DNA of 64,000 nt from Plasmodium coatneyi. Taxonomy: Eukaryota > Apicomplexa > Aconoidasida > Haemosporida > Plasmodiidae. Numbering within the stretch: position 1 is the first letter of the stretch; every line of letters starts with the position of its first letter. This document shows, piece after piece, positions 23,726-35,954 of the stretch. The stretch is from NCBI RefSeq assembly GCF_001680005.1, contig NC_033569.1, positions 1,054,001 through 1,118,000 on the forward strand. The letters are read 5' to 3'. Under the pieces are notes generated by a model, which was given only the letters and a program-made list of their open reading frames with translations, was not told the origin of the DNA and did not search any database. The position numbers were made by a program, and so were the translations under genes.

Positions 23726-24072
23726 TTCATGAGCACATGCATAGAAAAAGAACAAAAAAAAAAAAAGAGAGTTCTTTATATGTTTGAACGGTATATGAGA
23801 ACTGTGCATTATATATATATATATATATATATATATGCAATAACTGAAGCGAACACATGTGAATAATAATAATAATATGGCACTTCTGGGGAGAGTTGTG
23901 CATAATCTAATAATAATAGAATAAGTAAATAAATAAATGAGGAAGTATATAAGGAATTTAGTTCTCATTCTTCCCTTTCCTCCTTCTCTGTTCCTTGTTC
24001 CATTATGCAACTTCCTTTAACACATTTTTTATTCTTATTTTGTATTAGGTTAACCATATGGAATGATTCTGC

Positions 24073-24110
<38 letters not shown>

Positions 24111-24370
24111 ATTAAATATAGTTATATATATATATATTTAAAGTAGGTTATCATTACTTGAAAAAATTAAACGAAATATATATTATTATTATTGAAGAAA
24201 CAAGAAGTGAAAGTTCCACAATCACACACTTCCACTTTCACCCCTACAATTACAATCATAAAGTGGGGCAAAATTTCTGCATACATTCTTTATATTAAAT
24301 ATATAAATATATAAGCAATATTTGAAGTAAAAAATATATACAAAGAAATATATGTGTACACATATAAAAC

Positions 24371-26010
24371 ATGGAAGAGAAGGTAATCACCATTACAGGT
24401 TTGTCCCCCTTCGTGTACAGTATAAAAGGAAGCATAATGAGGATGAAGCATTTTATACATGCTGTCATGTAAAATAAAGGAAAAATATACATATACATAA
24501 TGACATATATATATATATATATACATAAGTATATATGCACATTTATGTTTCACACACATAATCCCCCACCTCCCCAGACGTGTAATCTAGAAACAATTAC
24601 TGATACGTTAGCCATATATAACAACTTCTATACAAATTTCGAGACTGCGGCAGGGGTCCACAGAGCCGTGGATAAGGAAGGTACTCAATTGAAGGGTGCA
24701 TTAGAGAGCAGCTTCGAGGATTGTACGGAAATTATTAGTAACGCTAATAAGGTCGCCGACGCCTACGAATATGCATGTAACCAGAATGAGAGCGAACGGT
24801 CCAATAGTATACCCTGCCGCTTGTTTTATTATTGGTTCGGACACAAATACTGGTCTGATTTGAATAACCGTACATTGTCACAAGTAGTGGGTAAAATTTA
24901 CGACACGCTGGGAAATTCATTCAATAATAAGAAGTGTGACTTTAAATATGACCTTACTGACCAAACCATTTTTAATGACATGAAAATAATATTCGATTAT
25001 TACTACGGTTATAAGAAATTACCGAGTTTACTAAGTACATACAGTGGTGCCACCTGTGCGGAAGGGTGGTCAGACTATTGGAACGCCCTTTCCACAGCAT
25101 GCAAAGCCATGGAGCAGAAGTGCAAAAAGGACGAGGGCGCTGATCATGATAAATCATATTGTACCGACTTCAATAGTACCTATGCTGTACATTGTGACAC
25201 AGATAATCTCCCCCAAGAGATGGCGAAACTAATAACAAAGATCCAGCGTGAAGCTGCCGCAGCGGCCTCTACTGCAGAAGAAACCTTAAATAAAACCACG
25301 ACCACAGCAACCACCTCTTCGATCTTTGGCACACTCGGACTAACTGTTGCTCCTTTCCTTCTATATAAGGTAATAATTCCTCATTATAATTACAATTACA
25401 GTTAGAATTGAAATATTAAAAATATAATTCTCCACCTACCAACCACCCCTAACAACCTTCCTACCACCAATTACCACCCTAAAAACCTTCCTTCCACCAA
25501 CCCTAACAACCTTCATTCTAACATCCCTAGAACAACCTTCCTTCCTTAGACATCCTTCCCTCCACCTACCATCAACACCCCTAACAACATTCCTTCCTTC
25601 TACCTACCACCCATAACAACCTTTCCTTCGAACAACCAACTCACAACCTTCCACCTACCACCACCCACCTAACAATCCACCCTAACAACGTTCCTTCCCT
25701 TCAGTATAAGCCATGGTCTTCTTGGTTTGGTAACCGCTCTTCTGGAGGAGGAAGGAGCGGAAGAAGCAACACAAGAAGGAAAAGATCAAGCCAACAACAA
25801 CAATTTGACGATTTAACAGAAACTTCAACAATAGGTTACACAGAAAGTTCAGAAACAAGATCCATACTAGATTCTACTACACTACGTTCTCCTGCTGCGC
25901 ACACAAGACCGTCTACCAACAGAGAAGGAAGAACACGAAGGGCAGGAACAAATGTCAATAATAATAGTATGCCGGGTCATAGGAACAATGTAGGTTACGG
26001 TCGCATGTAA
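24371..26010 (+). CDS. KIR: KIR-B, KIR/PIR family protein
   Basis: Proposed exons: 24371-24382 (ATGGAAGAGAAG|GTAATC), 24578-25369, 25705-26010; 369 residues, all phase 0. Exon 1 codes only MEEK and is the weakest part. Exon 2 has the usual KIR layout: TCNLETITDT start, cysteine-rich ectodomain, LFYYWFGHKYW at about residue 84, KIIFDYYYGY, SYCTDFNSTY, and a TM at the end (SSIFGTLGLTVAPFLLYK). The exon 3 product, YKPWSSWFGNRSSGG and beyond, is a basic then S/T-rich cytoplasmic tail ending NVGYGRM. There is no CD99-like segment. The splice site directly follows the TM, unlike KIR-A/E. The tail closely resembles that of KIR-G (YKPWSSWFGN). Confidence 0.92.
25430..25700 (+). repeat. C-rich intron minisatellite, KIR-B intron 2
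   Basis: Degenerate units of CCCTAACAACCTTCCTTCCA on the gene-sense strand, the complementary polarity to KIR-A intron 2. Confidence 0.85.
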
Positions 26011-27043
26011 CATTGCATTTAATATTCCCTTAAAAGATACGGCAGAACTTAAAGACCCTACAGTGTAAGGAACAAAATAACATTTTTTCCTTTTCTTTTC
26101 CTTCCTTCTTTTCCTTCCTTCTTTTTTTTCCTTTTTTTTTCTTTTTTTTTTTCTTTATTTTTTTTTTTATTCCTTTTCTTCATATTTCTTCTTCCTTTTC
26201 TTCCTACATATTTGCATGTTTAAATAACAACTTGAGATAAGCTACTCTGCTAATGGGGCGCGGAACATAGAGAAAAAAAAGGAAGGTGCTGACTTTCCTT
26301 AAAGAAATATTCATGTATTTTAAGAAACAAAAAAAAAAAATTTATGAAATCAAAATTTTTGTAACAAAATAAATAAGCATTTTTTTTAATTCCTCAATAA
26401 AAAAATAATGTTACCAAACAAATCAATGAAGTGAAAAAATTTTTTTCACTTCCACCTATATTAATTGCACATGAACGTGTAAACACTTTCATACAATACA
26501 AAAAAAAAAAAAAAAAAAAAAATATTTACTACACCCTAAACCCGGAATCTGAACTTGGAACCTGTTCCTTATGGACATATTAAGTAGTAACATGAACCCT
26601 AAACGCGGAATTTGAACATGGAACCTGTTCCTTAGGAGCATCTTCCTTAGTACCATTTTCCTCAGAAATAAAGTCTTCTTCCCCAAACCAGGAATCTGAA
26701 CATTGAACCTGTTCCTTAGGAACAACAACCATAGAAACTTGTTCCTTAGGAACAACAACCATAGAAACTTGTTTCTTAGGAACAAAGTCTTCCTCCCCTA
26801 AACCCGGAATCTGAACTTGAAACCTGTTCCTTAGGAATATTAACGTCAGAACGAGGGTCTTCCTCCCTAAACCCGGAATCTGAACTTGCAACCTATTCCT
26901 TAGGAACAACTTCCTTAAAAACATGCTTCCTTAGGGACAAAGTCTTCCTTCCTAAACGCGAAATCAGAAGTTGGAACTTGTTCCTTAGGGACACCTTCCC
27001 TAGGAACCTGAACCCTAAACCCGGAATCTAAACTTGGAACCTG
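26011..27043. other. Convergent 3' region between KIR-B and SICAvar-2
   Basis: KIR-B (plus) and SICAvar-2 (minus) converge here. It contains a long pyrimidine tract (26090-26205), A-runs and, from 26530, decayed repeats of the SICAvar-2 C-terminal tail. A block at 26270-26460 (GGGGCGCGGAACATA, TTTGTAACAAAATAAATAAG) has a clear counterpart at 57285-57480 beside SICAvar-3, marking a shared SICAvar 3' flank. Confidence 0.7.
26530..27043 (-). repeat. SICAvar tail repeat array beyond the SICAvar-2 stop
   Basis: About eight degenerate units on the plus strand contain CCCGGAATCTGAACTTGGAA, CCTGTTCCTTAGGAACA and AAAGTCTTCCTCCC. On the minus strand one frame continues from the SICAvar-2 stop for about 38 more codons of the same repeat before the next stop. 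Confidence 0.8.
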
Positions 27044-30000
27044 TTACTTAGGAGCATCAACCATAGAAACGTGTTCCTCAGGAACATTTTCTTCCTCTAT
27101 AAAATTTCTTCCCATAAATTCTCGAACCAAAATTTCAAAAAAGTCTTCCTTCGTCGAATGCAGGTCCCCTTTTTGACATTCGTCTAAGACTTCTAAATGA
27201 ATATCAATAATGGTGCGGTGACCAACACGGCGGGCGGCACGCTCCCTTTTCCTCCTTCTCACTGGAGCAGATCTTGGTTTTCTGCGTTTTTTTACTAAGG
27301 TATATTCATGTGGACCATCTGCCTGGTCGTCCACACGAGCAAGGAGTTGTTCTTCCAAAGTTGCAGGACCACGTACTTGATGTGCTCTTTTGTAACGTTT
27401 TCTTCGCTTACCGAGGAAAAAATACTAAAAGAAAGAAGAGAAGAAAGGAAGAAAAGTGGGGATAAGTAATTTTTAGGGTGTGAAATGTTGTTCCTAAGAC
27501 CAGAACAATCAATATAGAATAAGTGCGAAGTGTACAACTAAGGTAAAAAAAGGGAAGGGTTAGAAAATGTTCTTTTTTTTTCTTTCCTTTTTTCTTTTTA
27601 TTTTTTTTCTTTCCTTGTTTTTTTTTTTTTTTTTTTGTTTTTTCTTCCTTTTTTCTTATATTACTGTTTTTTTTACTTACCTTCCAAAGGAGATAACTTA
27701 TGACAGAAAGACCCATTAGGACAGGAATGGTAGGAAGGTATGGGGTAAGGAGGTCAGAAGGGTTGACCACCCCTTCCGTCCAATCATCTCCTTTCCTTCG
27801 AGGAAGGGGGGATGGTACTTTCCTTGCCCTCTGTTGTGATTCAGATGATGATGTTCTTTGTGTTGGCAATGGTGTTGATGTTGCTTTTGGATGAGTTGGT
27901 CCTGAAGGTGTATGTATTGGTACCTGGGGTGGTGATGCAGCATCCTGATTGCTTAAAGGATCAACGCGGTCATCCTGAGTAGGGGCTTTACCAGGACTCT
28001 TAGGAGCTGATGCTTTGGAACCGGAAGTTCTACCATCAGGGATACCTGCTGAAGGGACACTAAGGCTTGGATCTTGGACACTTTGGTTTGGATCACTGTT
28101 TCCAGGATGTGCTTCTGTGCCTGCTACAGATTTACCCGCAGGATCAGCACCAGCACCTTGAATAGTTTGGTCATTTCCTGCTGGACCTAAAGAAAGAATA
28201 AGGGAAGAGTGATTTTAGTATAATCCAAAGTCAGTCGACCTGAGAATGTTGTGGATGCACCCCGTTACACACTTTTTTATTCTATTTTTTATTCCTTACT
28301 TTTTATTTTTTATTTATTTATTATTTTATTTTTTTTTTTTTTTTTAATTTTTTAGACTTTTTCCTTTTTTATATTTTATATTTTTTACATTTAAAATTTT
28401 CATTTTTTCACTTTTTAATTTTTTATTTTTAAAATTTCTTAATTTCTATTTTTCATTTTTTCATTTTTTTACTGATTTCTTTTTGACTTTTTAATTTTTC
28501 GCTTTTTCGGTTTTGCTGTTGCACTTGGGTGAACACATAGACAGGAAGTGTCCATTCTTTTCTAATGATTCTTACCTGCCTGAGCTGGTGAAGTTTTACC
28601 AGCGGATGCGGATGGAGTTTGTGTGTCTGTTCCTGTGCTTGGAGTTTGACTATCATCACTTGTATCGGGGGGGATAGGACCTGGACCTGAAGTAGTAGTG
28701 ATGGTTGCGTCAATAACAGAAGTGTTCGCACGTTCACTCGTTATAGACCAAGTACCACTGAGGAATTTATCCCCAAGACCATCGTCTTCATCTACATTAT
28801 TATGAACAGCACTATTGTCTGATTCACCCTTAAGAATATAATCAGGAACATCCCGGAAAAGATCAATATACTTACCATCACTCTTTGCATTTTCCGTTGT
28901 TCCTTTTCCTGCAGCCTGATCCTCCCTCGGTGGTGCTGGTGGTGGTGGTACTGGTACCCGTTCAGAGGTGTCTTCAGATCGCCCTGGGGAGGAATTGCCA
29001 CCTGCAGCAGGAGGTCGTACTGCTTCTGGTTTGGCTGGTTCTGGGACGGGTGTGGGTGGTGCTTCTGGTTTGGGACATATATCAGTTGCTGCTTTCATAG
29101 CTTTCTGTATATTGGCATCATTATTCTTGAACAGTCCTTCGACTTTGTTCCTTACATTACCTTTGTCATTTTGGCAATTATTTTTTTCTTTCCACAGATT
29201 TCCATTCACGTTTACTGTGCATGTTAGATTCTTTACCCTTGTACATTCAGCACAATCACTACCACCCCTATTCTTATCCACACACCATTCACTCATCTTT
29301 TCATTCCCTTTCTGAAATGCTTGTGCTATTATATCCTCCCTGATGGGGCACTCTTTGTTCTCTTCCAATTTATCTACGAATGAATTCAGCAGGACACAGG
29401 ACACAGTTCTATGGAATATTAGGTTGTCCTCCTTCCACTGGTCACTTTTTTGTGTGTCTGTACCCTTTTTAATTTCATAAATATGCTTTAAACCCCGAAC
29501 AATGTAATTACATGCTTTTCTACTTGCATTACCTACTTCCCCAATGTTACTACACTCATTGTCAACATTGTCTTTATTCTGGAGCATGCCGTTGGAAAGA
29601 TTTACCAGTTGATTCTTGACATCGGTATCCCAAAATGTACACTGAGCAGGAAAAAAAAAAGAAAGAACGGAATATATATGTATATACATGAAGAATATGG
29701 AAGACTTATGGTAATATTCCCGAAGTCATATGTATAAGGCACATGATCTATTGAAGTGATCTTGACTACCATGAACAATATTGTTTCCTCACCCAGTCCT
29801 GTTTTACAGTCCCCGTTCCTTCCCCACCTGTTCTGTTTTCAAACCATTTAACTGTTACGCACTTTGTACGTTCACATAAGTTATTATTTATATTATTTAT
29901 AGTATTTATAGCAGTCAGAGCTTCCTTTATTTTCGGCCTCTCTTTGTCCGCCTCCCCTTTCTTAAACACTTCCTGCACTTTTTTTTCTATATTGTCATTG

Positions 30001-32894
30001 TCCTTTTCGCAATTACTATCTTGTTTCCGTAGATCTTCCTCCACGCTTAGTGCGCAACTTAGATTTGGTACCCTTGTACATTCAACACAATTCAAACTAT
30101 TAGCCTTCTCGTCCTTACACCATTCAACTTTCTTTTTATTTCCTCTATTAAATGCCTCCTTTATAGTATCCTCTGTGATATTACAGGGGCGTCTAACCTC
30201 CTTTATCAATTTGTCTGCATAAGCGTTTAGGAATAGACAGCCCATGGTTTGCTCTGTTAGTCTATTATTCCTTGCTTTCACCGTGTTATTCTCTGTCTTA
30301 TTCTCTTGAACGCTATAAATATGCTTCAATCCTGAAGCAATAAGCTTGCATGCTGCTTTTTCTGTTTCACCCCATGTAGTGTTCTTTCCATCAGTGCCTC
30401 CACATGCTGTATCGATGGTTGTGTCTGTCACCATCATTCCCTCAGACAGCTCCTTCAGTCTATTTATGGCATCTGGATCCCAAAATGTACACTATGCGAA
30501 GGAAAAGAAAAGAGCAAAGAAGGAAGATATATGTGACCCTCATGTACATGTAAAGGGTTTGTCGTCGTGATTCCGTTTTTTAATTATGTATGCAGAATAC
30601 TATTCCTTTCAGTTGTACCATTAATTACAGCTGACATTATTGTTCATTTACCCAGTCTTGTTTGTTACGTCCATTTCTATCATTAAACCAATTAGTCGCT
30701 GCGCAATTGGCTCGTTCGCATAAGTCCGTCTTATCTGTACATTCGACACCTACAAGAAGGAAGGAGACACATTGAGTGAGGGAGTGAAGGAAGGAGTAGT
30801 CATGGAATGATAGCAGGGTGTGGTCATAGAGTGATGGTAGAAAAGTTGTGGTGGTGGAATGGTTATAAAATGGTAGTAGTAGAATAGTTATGGAGTTGTT
30901 ACAAAATGATAGTAGAGTGATGGTAGACAAGTTGTGGTGGAGAGAGCAGAAGTTGTGGACCCTCCTTTGTGTTTACCTTGTCTGGTTGCTGGTGGTTGGA
31001 CGGGGGGTGGGGGTGGACCTGAGGGTAGTGGTGGTTGCTGTTTGACCACCTCATTTTTCACTTCGTCCAATTTACCCCCCAACTTCTGTTCCTCCTGCAC
31101 TAACTTCTCTATTAATTCTTTCCCTTTCCCACTTTCTGCACCTGCACTACCACTGCGGGCCGCGCCTGTAAGTAGGTTCTTTGTGTATTTCTTATTAGTA
31201 TCATTGCACCAATCCTTATTGTGTATTTCACCTAATTTCCCCCTTTTCCCATCACAAATCATTTTACTAGTAACCGTATGTAGTACGTCGCCAGTATCCC
31301 TCGCAATTCTACTAAATTTCCCATACTCACAAAGTTCACCTGTCTGCCCTTCCCCTAATTTGCCCTCCAAATTATACATTGCTTCGTATGCGTACTTAAT
31401 AATGTCACTACTTACACAACGATCCTTCACATACATAAGCCACATATTCAACAAATCACATTTTGTTACACAATATTTCCCTGGAACTTTGTTCTTTTTT
31501 CCCTCACATTCAAATTTCTTCTCATTGGCTAATATTAAATTTCTTATTAAAATTTTACAGAAAGTTTTTTCTCCCTGTGTCCATTCCTTGTCTGTCATTG
31601 CATCTTTCTCGCATACACTGCTATATTTTTCCCACTTGTCATATATATTATTACCATCAGCAGTACTTGGATTGTTTGAAAATGCAGTGAGTACAGTATC
31701 CCATGTGTCTGTAAATAAGTCGTAGAATATAACAGGGAGTTCATATATAGGTACCTACGACCCTTGGATGCTGTCTTCAACTTTAAGCACAGTTCATACT
31801 ATGCTATACATGTACCTACATTTTCCTCAACAGTAGCGGAAAATGTACAGTGCAAAACATACCTTCCTCATTATCTTCCAGTCCAGTGATGGTACAGTTC
31901 TTCTGGTCTACTGATAGTTTGGGGTTTGCAGCTGCTTCCATCTGTTCCTTCATTTTCTGTTGTATTATTTGCTCAATTTTATCAGTATCCTCAATTTGGC
32001 CCTTCCCTATTTTGCCCATTACTTCTTTTGCACTTTTTTCCGTTAAGAACTGCTCCTTCGTAACTATTTCCTCTATTTCTTTTGCTCCACTATTATCATA
32101 GCCTCCTACATTTTTCAATTTACTATCATCAGCTGCACTCTTCCCGTTCACACTACTCCCTTTCCTCCTGCACTTCGTACTTTTCTGTTTTTCAACTATT
32201 TTATAATCGTGCAAAAAATTCTTGTTCGTATTTACCCAGTCCTTCACTAAAGTGCCCAGAAATTGCGTTCCTACTTTTAGGTCCTTAAAAGTGTGATCCC
32301 CACATTTCCTTACTGGCTCTGTGCTACCGAATGACTCTAATATACCGCTAACATTCTGTACTGCATAGTTCATCATTTTCTCCAATTGGCAATGTTTTTC
32401 GAACATGGCCCAAATCACCACATTTCCTGCAATACATCGAAACATAAGCTCCATGTCCTCCCCAGGAATTGTTCCTCTTCCCATACTCTGTTTCTTGCCA
32501 TCCTGATTTCTTCCATTCATCCAGTACAATATTTTTAACAGTGATTTACACAGTGTTTGATCCCAGTCGTATTCATCTCCTAATATTTCCTTAATACTAT
32601 CCTTCTCACATTGTGTCTGTAGTATTGGCACTTCAGTCCCTACATATGTGGGAAGTGCATTTAACATCTCTTTGAGGTTTGTCCATAATTGATCCTGTCA
32701 GGGTATGAAGAAATGAGGACACACATGTACTTATATTCATATATAAATATGCCCCTCACACTTTTTTATTTATTTACATCTTGCTATAATATATAAGCCC
32801 TTCCTGTTAACACATCACTCACACCAGCTTCATCCCCATGTGCCTTCAGCAGATTTAACTGGTGCTCAATGAATTTCCTTATACTTAGTGCCAT
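27044..32894 (-). CDS. SICAvar: SICAvar-2, variant erythrocyte surface antigen, 8 exons
   Basis: Exons (minus): 32823-32894, 31863-32694, 30977-31708, 30652-30749, 29793-30491, 28576-29641, 27681-28186, 27044-27424; 1462 codons with consistent phases (0,1,1,0,0,1,0). Exon 1 (MALSIRKFIEHQLNLLKAHG) joins directly to a beta-like domain (CKSLLKILYWMNG, RCIAGNVVIWAMFEKHC); the alpha-like exon of SICAvar-1 and -3 is absent. Exon 3 has CKILIRNLILAN and KCDLLNMWLMYVKDRC. Exon 4 is a 33-residue cysteine mini-exon. Exons 5 and 6 both start CTFWD and repeat one domain type (LKHIYSVQENK, LKHIYEIKKG). Exon 7 has the TM (PYLPTIPVLMGLSVISYLLW). Exon 8 is the cytoplasmic domain. The stop interrupts a tail repeat (see findings). 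Confidence 0.94.
27112..27313 (-). other. SICA_C exon core, 202 bp identical to SICAvar-1
   Basis: Counterpart of 12198-12399. Upstream exon sequence and downstream tail differ between the two genes. Confidence 0.8.
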
Positions 32895-33327
32895 GGTGAT
32901 ATGCCCATTATGTACTTATTCCCCTTACGATTCCTCCATAATTCAACCTGAATTTGTACCTTTATATATATTTCTGCATATTCTTCGCTCTTATATTTAT
33001 TTTCCTCCATTCTTATTGGTATTTTCCTTACACTTTTCTTTTCTCCTCTTTTTTTTTCATTCCTTCCTTCACAAAAATTGAGAAGGAATGCCTTATTAGT
33101 CCACTATACCTCTCTTTCTATCTGCTTTACTCCTCCTTCCTTCCCTTTTTTACTTTCTAATTTTCCTTTCCTTAATTTTTTCTTATTTTTTCTTTTCTTC
33201 CTTTTCTTCCTTTTTCTTCCCTTCCTTCAATATATTTCCTCCTTCTTTTACTTCTTTCTTCTTTTAAAAAAAAGAAGGAACAACCATTCCTCTCCACTCC
33301 ACCTAAGGACGTTTTTACATTCTTCTG

Positions 33328-33408
33328 AAAGGAAAGAAGAGTTTTAAGGAAGAAGAAAGGGAGGAATTGCCCATCCCTTCCTTTTTCCTTAAAACTCTTC
33401 TTTCCTTT
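33328..33408. repeat. 24-bp perfect inverted repeat
   Basis: Arms 33328-33351 and 33385-33408 (AAAGGAAAGAAGAGTTTTAA and its complement) are separated by 33 bp. About 430 bp upstream of the SICAvar-2 ATG. Confidence 0.85.
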
Positions 33409-33467
33409 TTTAAAGTTTTCCCTTTTTCCCTAAATTTTTTTTTTCCCTTTAAATCCTTTTTTTTCTT

Positions 33468-33738
33468 CCTATTTTTTTTTCTTTTTCATCTTTTATTCTT
33501 TTTTTTATTTTATTTTTTATACTGTTAAAAAACAGGGAGAAAAAAAAAAGTAAAGGGAAAAAGGAAAAAGGAAAGAGAGGAAAGGGGTAAAAAGTGGAAG
33601 GGGAAGAAAGAATGGAGGAAAGGAGTGGGACGCTAGGGTGCGTTCTGTTACTTTACTTTTTTTTTCTCGCTCTTTTTAAACAGTATAAAAAATAAAATAA
33701 AAAAAAGAATAAAGGATGAAAGAGAAAAAAAAAATAGG
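33468..33738. repeat. Long inverted repeat, about 60-bp arms
   Basis: Left arm 33468-33526 is pyrimidine/T-rich and ends TTATACTGTT. Right arm 33679-33738 begins AACAGTATAA. The arms pair almost completely and enclose a 152-bp purine-rich loop. Confidence 0.85.
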
Positions 33739-34851
33739 ATAGGTAATTTCTCCCTTCTTCTGTTTTTCTTAGAACAATATAATGTATATAGGAAGAAGGA
33801 GAAGGGGAAGGAAAAGAGTTATGTGACGCCCATCATAATATGTAATAAACGGGGGATATACATAATGAATGGATGGGCAGTACAGAAGGTGCCAACTCCG
33901 GAAAACGCTGTATTCATCAGAATCATTCTAAGTATGGGGAATTAATGGTAGACCATTAAGGCGGGCGGACAAACCGCATGTGTGCATAGGAATAATGCTC
34001 AGACAGCTTCCTATATACACGAGTTGTTCTGTTTAGGACCAAGTACACAGGAATTTGTGGGGAGTATGACAGAAGGTTCGTATGCAGCATGAACGAGTAC
34101 AGTGAGAAGTCATTCCCCCGTATTTGGATGGAGGAGATGTGTATAATATAATTCCTCCCCTAAAATGCTCGGGAGTATATTTTCTGAAAATAATAAAATG
34201 TACTACTGCACATTACTATATTTATTGTATTCGTAAATGTGGAATGAACCTTAAATATCTGATAGTGCACTATCTAAAACTAGGTCCGCAGTACGAATTA
34301 ACTCTTTATTTATTTTTTATTTTTCAAAATTAACTTATACCTCTGAACTTAATTATAATTCATTAAGAGGGAAAAAATATAAATAAAGGAATAATATCAT
34401 CTATGCACTTCTTCCTTCCCTCCGTTATGGAACCGGTTCGAAGTATCTACATAAGATCAAGCACTCATATGTGCATATTGGAAGCGGCGGGGAGCATTAT
34501 GCAGGAACTCTGGAAGAATACCTTCTCTTAGCGCGGAAAAAGGACAGAGCACATGGATCCTATGTTATATATAGGAAGGGGGGTACCACCTCACATACTT
34601 ATTGAACCAGTGTGCTAAGGTGCAGTAATTCATGGAAGACATAATACTTCGGAGATGAGTGTCCAACAACATGAATACTTTTCCGCAAAGAATGATATAC
34701 TAATATAATAATCTTAACATCGCGGACACTAAACTTATTATACCACTATATAGGCAGTCCCTTAAAGTACGTTATATAACTATTCTATATTCCTTGTGTT
34801 TTATGTATAGGTGCATATTCCTTATGGAGAGCACTACCCAATAAATTCGGA

Positions 34852-34859
34852 TGTGCACA
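34852..34859. promoter_or_regulatory. TGTGCACA palindrome (distal, KIR-C side)
   Basis: Exact copy about 1.37 kb before KIR-C exon 1, inside the SICAvar-2/KIR-C divergent region. Confidence 0.25.
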
Positions 34860-35590
34860 TAGTAAAAAAGAGGGGGGGAATACACACGGAAGGTGTGTTG
34901 GACTGTTCGACTGTGTGCTAAGCCGCACATTCCATTCCCAAAGGAGTGGGGAGGAAGTTCACATGAGCGCTGCCTCTCTACGTCTGTTCTTCAGGTTCAA
35001 GCGCTTCGCATTTTGCATACTCCATATGGCAACATACTTTAGGGACGTACAGGTTTGATATGGCTGCCTCTGTATTCATATAATTGAGAAGCGCAATACC
35101 ATAAAATAGAAGTGCTATTTTCACTATTGAGGGTTAACTTGGAATATTCACGTAGAGGACGTATGGAAAAGTGTAACTTATTATTAATTCCCAGCATAAA
35201 TAAATTAACAAGGAATAAGGAGAATTGCACCTTAACATATATAAAAAAAGGACACCTGCATAAGCAATTTCCTCTATTTATATTAAATATTCCACAATAA
35301 GCTTTTACTACAGCCATGCACGATAATCTGTGATACTGTGGGTACTATGTGCATAAATAGGAAGGAATTCTATTAGTTCAACAATGTAAAATATAAAACT
35401 CAGATCATAATACGGGATCACCTAGAGTGTCACCCCTCGCTTTTAGATTTTCCTTAAACTTGTATAATGTTATATATAGTGTTGATCTAGAAAAAAAACA
35501 AAAGGAGCAGGGAAGAATACGCATTAATATGTGATGTAATAATATATATTAAATAAAGAGCAGCTCAAAATTGTAGTACATAATATATTA

Positions 35591-35598
35591 TGTGCACA
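35591..35598. promoter_or_regulatory. TGTGCACA palindrome upstream of KIR-C
   Basis: Exact copy next to a T-run, about 620 bp before KIR-C exon 1. Confidence 0.3.
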
Positions 35599-35614
35599 TT
35601 TTTTTTTTTTTTTT

Positions 35615-35760
35615 TTTGTCATGTGAATGAATTATTGATAATGTACTCATGAAAAAAGGAAAAAAGGAAAATTTAAGAAAAAAGAGGAGAAGGAATAAGG
35701 AATTATTATTATTATTGATATTGAAAACAATTATAAAAAGAGGAAGATAGGGCAAAGGTC
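35615..35760. repeat. Inverted duplicate of the KIR-E 3' flank
   Basis: CATGAAAAAAGGAAAAAAGG, AAGAGGAGAAGGAATAAGG, ATTGAAAACAATTATAAAAA and GAGGAAGATAGGGCAAA occur in the same order as on the opposite strand at 42530-42655. They differ mainly in short repeat lengths. Confidence 0.85.
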
Positions 35761-35946
35761 ATATTGGGGTGGGGAGAGTGCTATTTTATAAAGGGGTACG
35801 GGCGCACACACATAAAATTCTTTTTTCTTCCTACAATACACAGAAAATTAATACAATTTATTTATACATATTATAGGCCCTTCCCATTTCCCTTCCTTTC
35901 ATTTCATTCCATATGAGCCTCATATTCATTATTAATTATTAACGAA

Positions 35947-35954
35947 TGTGCACA
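35947..35954. promoter_or_regulatory. TGTGCACA palindrome upstream of KIR-C
   Basis: Exact copy 264 bp before KIR-C exon 1. Confidence 0.3.

Larger units (their letters stand above)
22909..24370. other. Region between KIR-A and KIR-B
   Basis: It starts with a shuffled KIR fragment (22925-23165). A short G-run hairpin (CTCCCCATGGGGGGGG near 23173), T/A homopolymers, an A/G-rich stretch (23270-23370) and two TA microsatellites (23808-23835, 24078-24106) follow. TGTGCACA lies at 23718. No other gene is seen. Confidence 0.6.

Noticed and set aside
30934..31725. 263-codon plus-strand ORF
   Set aside because: Antisense shadow of SICAvar-2 exon 3.
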